A stretch of 7,024 nt of DNA. Source: an uncultured Clostridia bacterium. GTDB lineage: Bacteria; Bacillota; Clostridia; Oscillospirales; Acutalibacteraceae. Below the pieces are notes generated by a model. The model was not told where the DNA came from. It was given only the letters and a program-made list of their open reading frames with translations, and did no database searches. The stretch is taken from the NCBI GenBank assembly GCA_944382025.1, contig CALWMQ010000143.1, positions 1 through 7,024 on the forward strand. Direction: 5' to 3'. The first letter of the stretch is position 1, and every line of letters starts with the position of its first letter. The position numbers and the translations under genes are program-made. Below are positions 6,143 to 7,024 of this stretch, piece after piece.

Positions 6143-6631
6143 TCAATCCCCTGTGAAAAATCCGGTGATCGCGTTCCAGACCGATTGCCAGAAGCTGGGC
6201 TCATCCGCCGTGGCGGAGACAGTCCCGCCTCCGTCATCCACCGTGATATAGCCGATCTGGCCTGCCTCGGTTTTCTGCATTCCCTGCTCCTGGGCATATT
6301 GCTCTACCATCTGGGGAGAAGTCTTGGATGCCAGTTCGCCTTCCAAACGTTTGGTTTCCCCAATCAGCTCATTCAATTGAGCCTGCTTACGGCTGATATC
6401 GCTGTTCATCTCGGTCAACTGCACCCGGCTGGCAATCATCAGTCCCAGCACCGCCACTACAATACCAGCCGTTAACAAAGTGACCGCGGTATTGATCACA
6501 GCCTGAGCCCGAGCACGGCGCTGCTGCTGTTTCTGCAGTTTTTTATTCGGCTTGAGCTTTACAATTTCCGCCTTTTTGGGCTCAAACAGAGACAAGTCAT
6601 AAGCTTCTGATCCCTGGGCATGCATCGCCAT
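6143..6631 (-). CDS. ftsL: FtsL-like bitopic septum protein
   Basis: A 162-residue small membrane protein with the layout of FtsL/DivIC proteins, which with DivIB and the septal PBP form part of the divisome. Visible: a cytoplasmic N-terminus with YDLSLFEPKK (11-20), a basic Lys/Gln/Arg patch (24-42), one membrane segment at about 46-67, then an extracellular heptad-like helix rich in Gln, Leu and Glu (about 71-103), and the short conserved-looking end QGMQKTEAGQIGYI (116-129). A 33-residue tail follows, Gly/Thr/Asp-rich and then FWQSVWNAITGFF (147-159), which could form an amphipathic helix; typical FtsL proteins of about 120 residues lack it. The ATG at 6631 has an excellent AAAGGAG 8 nt upstream. 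It lies 32 nt after rsmH and before the PBP, the usual ftsL slot. FtsL sequences are poorly conserved, so the call rests on context and topology. Confidence 0.85.
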   Translation of the reverse strand: MAMHAQGSEAYDLSLFEPKKAEIVKLKPNKKLQKQQQRRARAQAVINTAVTLLTAGIVVAVLGLMIASRVQLTEMNSDISRKQAQLNELIGETKRLEGELASKTSPQMVEQYAQEQGMQKTEAGQIGYITVDDGGGTVSATADEPSFWQSVWNAITGFFTGD

Positions 6632-6639
6632 GTCGTTTA

Positions 6640-6646
6640 CTCCTTT
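6640..6646 (-). promoter_or_regulatory. Strong ribosome binding site of ftsL
   Basis: AAAGGAG on the minus strand, 8 nt before the ATG at 6631 and within the 32-nt rsmH-ftsL gap. It is the best Shine-Dalgarno match in the window and fixes the ftsL start. Confidence 0.75.
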
Positions 6647-6663
6647 CTCATAGGTGTCAGGAT

Positions 6664-7024
6664 TTACCGGTATCTCTCATGCAGTTTCTCAATACACCGC
6701 AGCTTGGCGCTGCGGCTTCGGGGGTTCTCTTCCAGCTCCCTGGGGGAAGCCTCCGCGGGTTTACGAAGGACCAGCCGTCCTGCCGGTGTCCGCCCGCACA
6801 CGCAGTCGGGGAAATCCGGCGGACAGACGCAACCGGTTTTCCATTCAATGAACCGTTGTTTCACCATCCGATCCTCCAGGGAATGGAAGGTGATAACCGC
6901 CAGCCTGCCGCCGGGGTTCAGGCAATCAAAAGCCGTGTCCAGAGCGGAGGAAAGACAATCCAGTTCCCTGTTGACCGCAATCCGCAGCGCCTGGAAAACC
7001 CGCCGAGCGGGATGTCCATCCCGC
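6664..7024 (-). CDS. rsmH: 16S rRNA (cytosine-1402-N4)-methyltransferase RsmH, 3' part (cut by window edge)
   Basis: RsmH (MraW) methylates N4 of C1402 in 16S rRNA using S-adenosylmethionine. Only the last 119 codons, of about 310, are in the window. They include the hallmark stretches [18 protein letters not shown], close to the family form [15 protein letters not shown], and [18 protein letters not shown]. After these come a CVC...CVCG segment seen in many Firmicute RsmH proteins and the usual basic end [14 protein letters not shown]. The stop codon is TAA at 6664-6666. Four cysteines in the [13 protein letters not shown] segment could hold a metal, but this is not established here. Its place upstream of ftsL is the standard dcw order. 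Confidence 0.96.
   Translation of the reverse strand, partial: RDGHPARRVFQALRIAVNRELDCLSSALDTAFDCLNPGGRLAVITFHSLEDRMVKQRFIEWKTGCVCPPDFPDCVCGRTPAGRLVLRKPAEASPRELEENPRSRSAKLRCIEKLHERYR

Noticed and set aside
6128..6150. Terminator just after the ftsL stop (short CCC/GGG or GGGA/TCCC stem followed by TTTTT)
   Set aside because: The T-run is good, but the possible stems have only three or four pairs and exclude each other; too weak to call.

Overview
The window is a piece of the division and cell wall (dcw) cluster of a Gram-positive bacterium, and every gene I can support lies on the minus strand. Read in the direction of transcription (high to low coordinate) the order is: 3' end of rsmH (mraW), an ftsL-type gene, a class B penicillin-binding protein, a second closely related class B penicillin-binding protein, and the 5' two thirds of murE. 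This is the gene order of the Bacillus subtilis cluster mraW-ftsL-pbpB-spoVD-murE. The GC content looks to be about 55-60 % by eye, Shine-Dalgarno sequences are of the AAAGGAG/GAGAGG type, and both PBPs end in PASTA domains and carry SpoVD-type cysteines. Together these suggest a Firmicute, most likely a gut-type clostridium of the Oscillospiraceae/Ruminococcaceae kind; the family is an inference.

Region by region: 6664-7024 is the C-terminal third of RsmH, the 16S rRNA C1402 N4-methyltransferase. 6143-6631 is a small bitopic FtsL-like septum protein. 5953-6142 is a 190-nt leader with several inverted repeats, one of them terminator-like. 3652-5952 is the first PBP (pbpB/ftsI position). 3418-3651 is a second long leader. 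1186-3417 is the second PBP (spoVD position). 1025-1185 is a third leader with a strong hairpin just upstream of murE. 1-1024 is the N-terminal and central part of MurE, cut by the window edge.

Working together, MurE adds the third amino acid to the cytoplasmic UDP-MurNAc-dipeptide precursor. The two membrane-anchored transpeptidases cross-link the finished peptidoglycan, one presumably at the division septum with the FtsL-like partner and the other, by position, possibly in the spore cortex. No tRNA, rRNA, mobile element, CRISPR array or foreign gene is visible.

I found no new biological system. The points worth a second look are the close similarity of the two tandem PBPs, including nucleotide patches above 90 % identity. 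Both also have the cysteine pair that is redox-regulated in SpoVD, and they differ sharply in charge in the loop after the KTG motif. The gaps between genes are unusually long for this operon, rich in hairpins, and contain two very small ORFs of doubtful reality.
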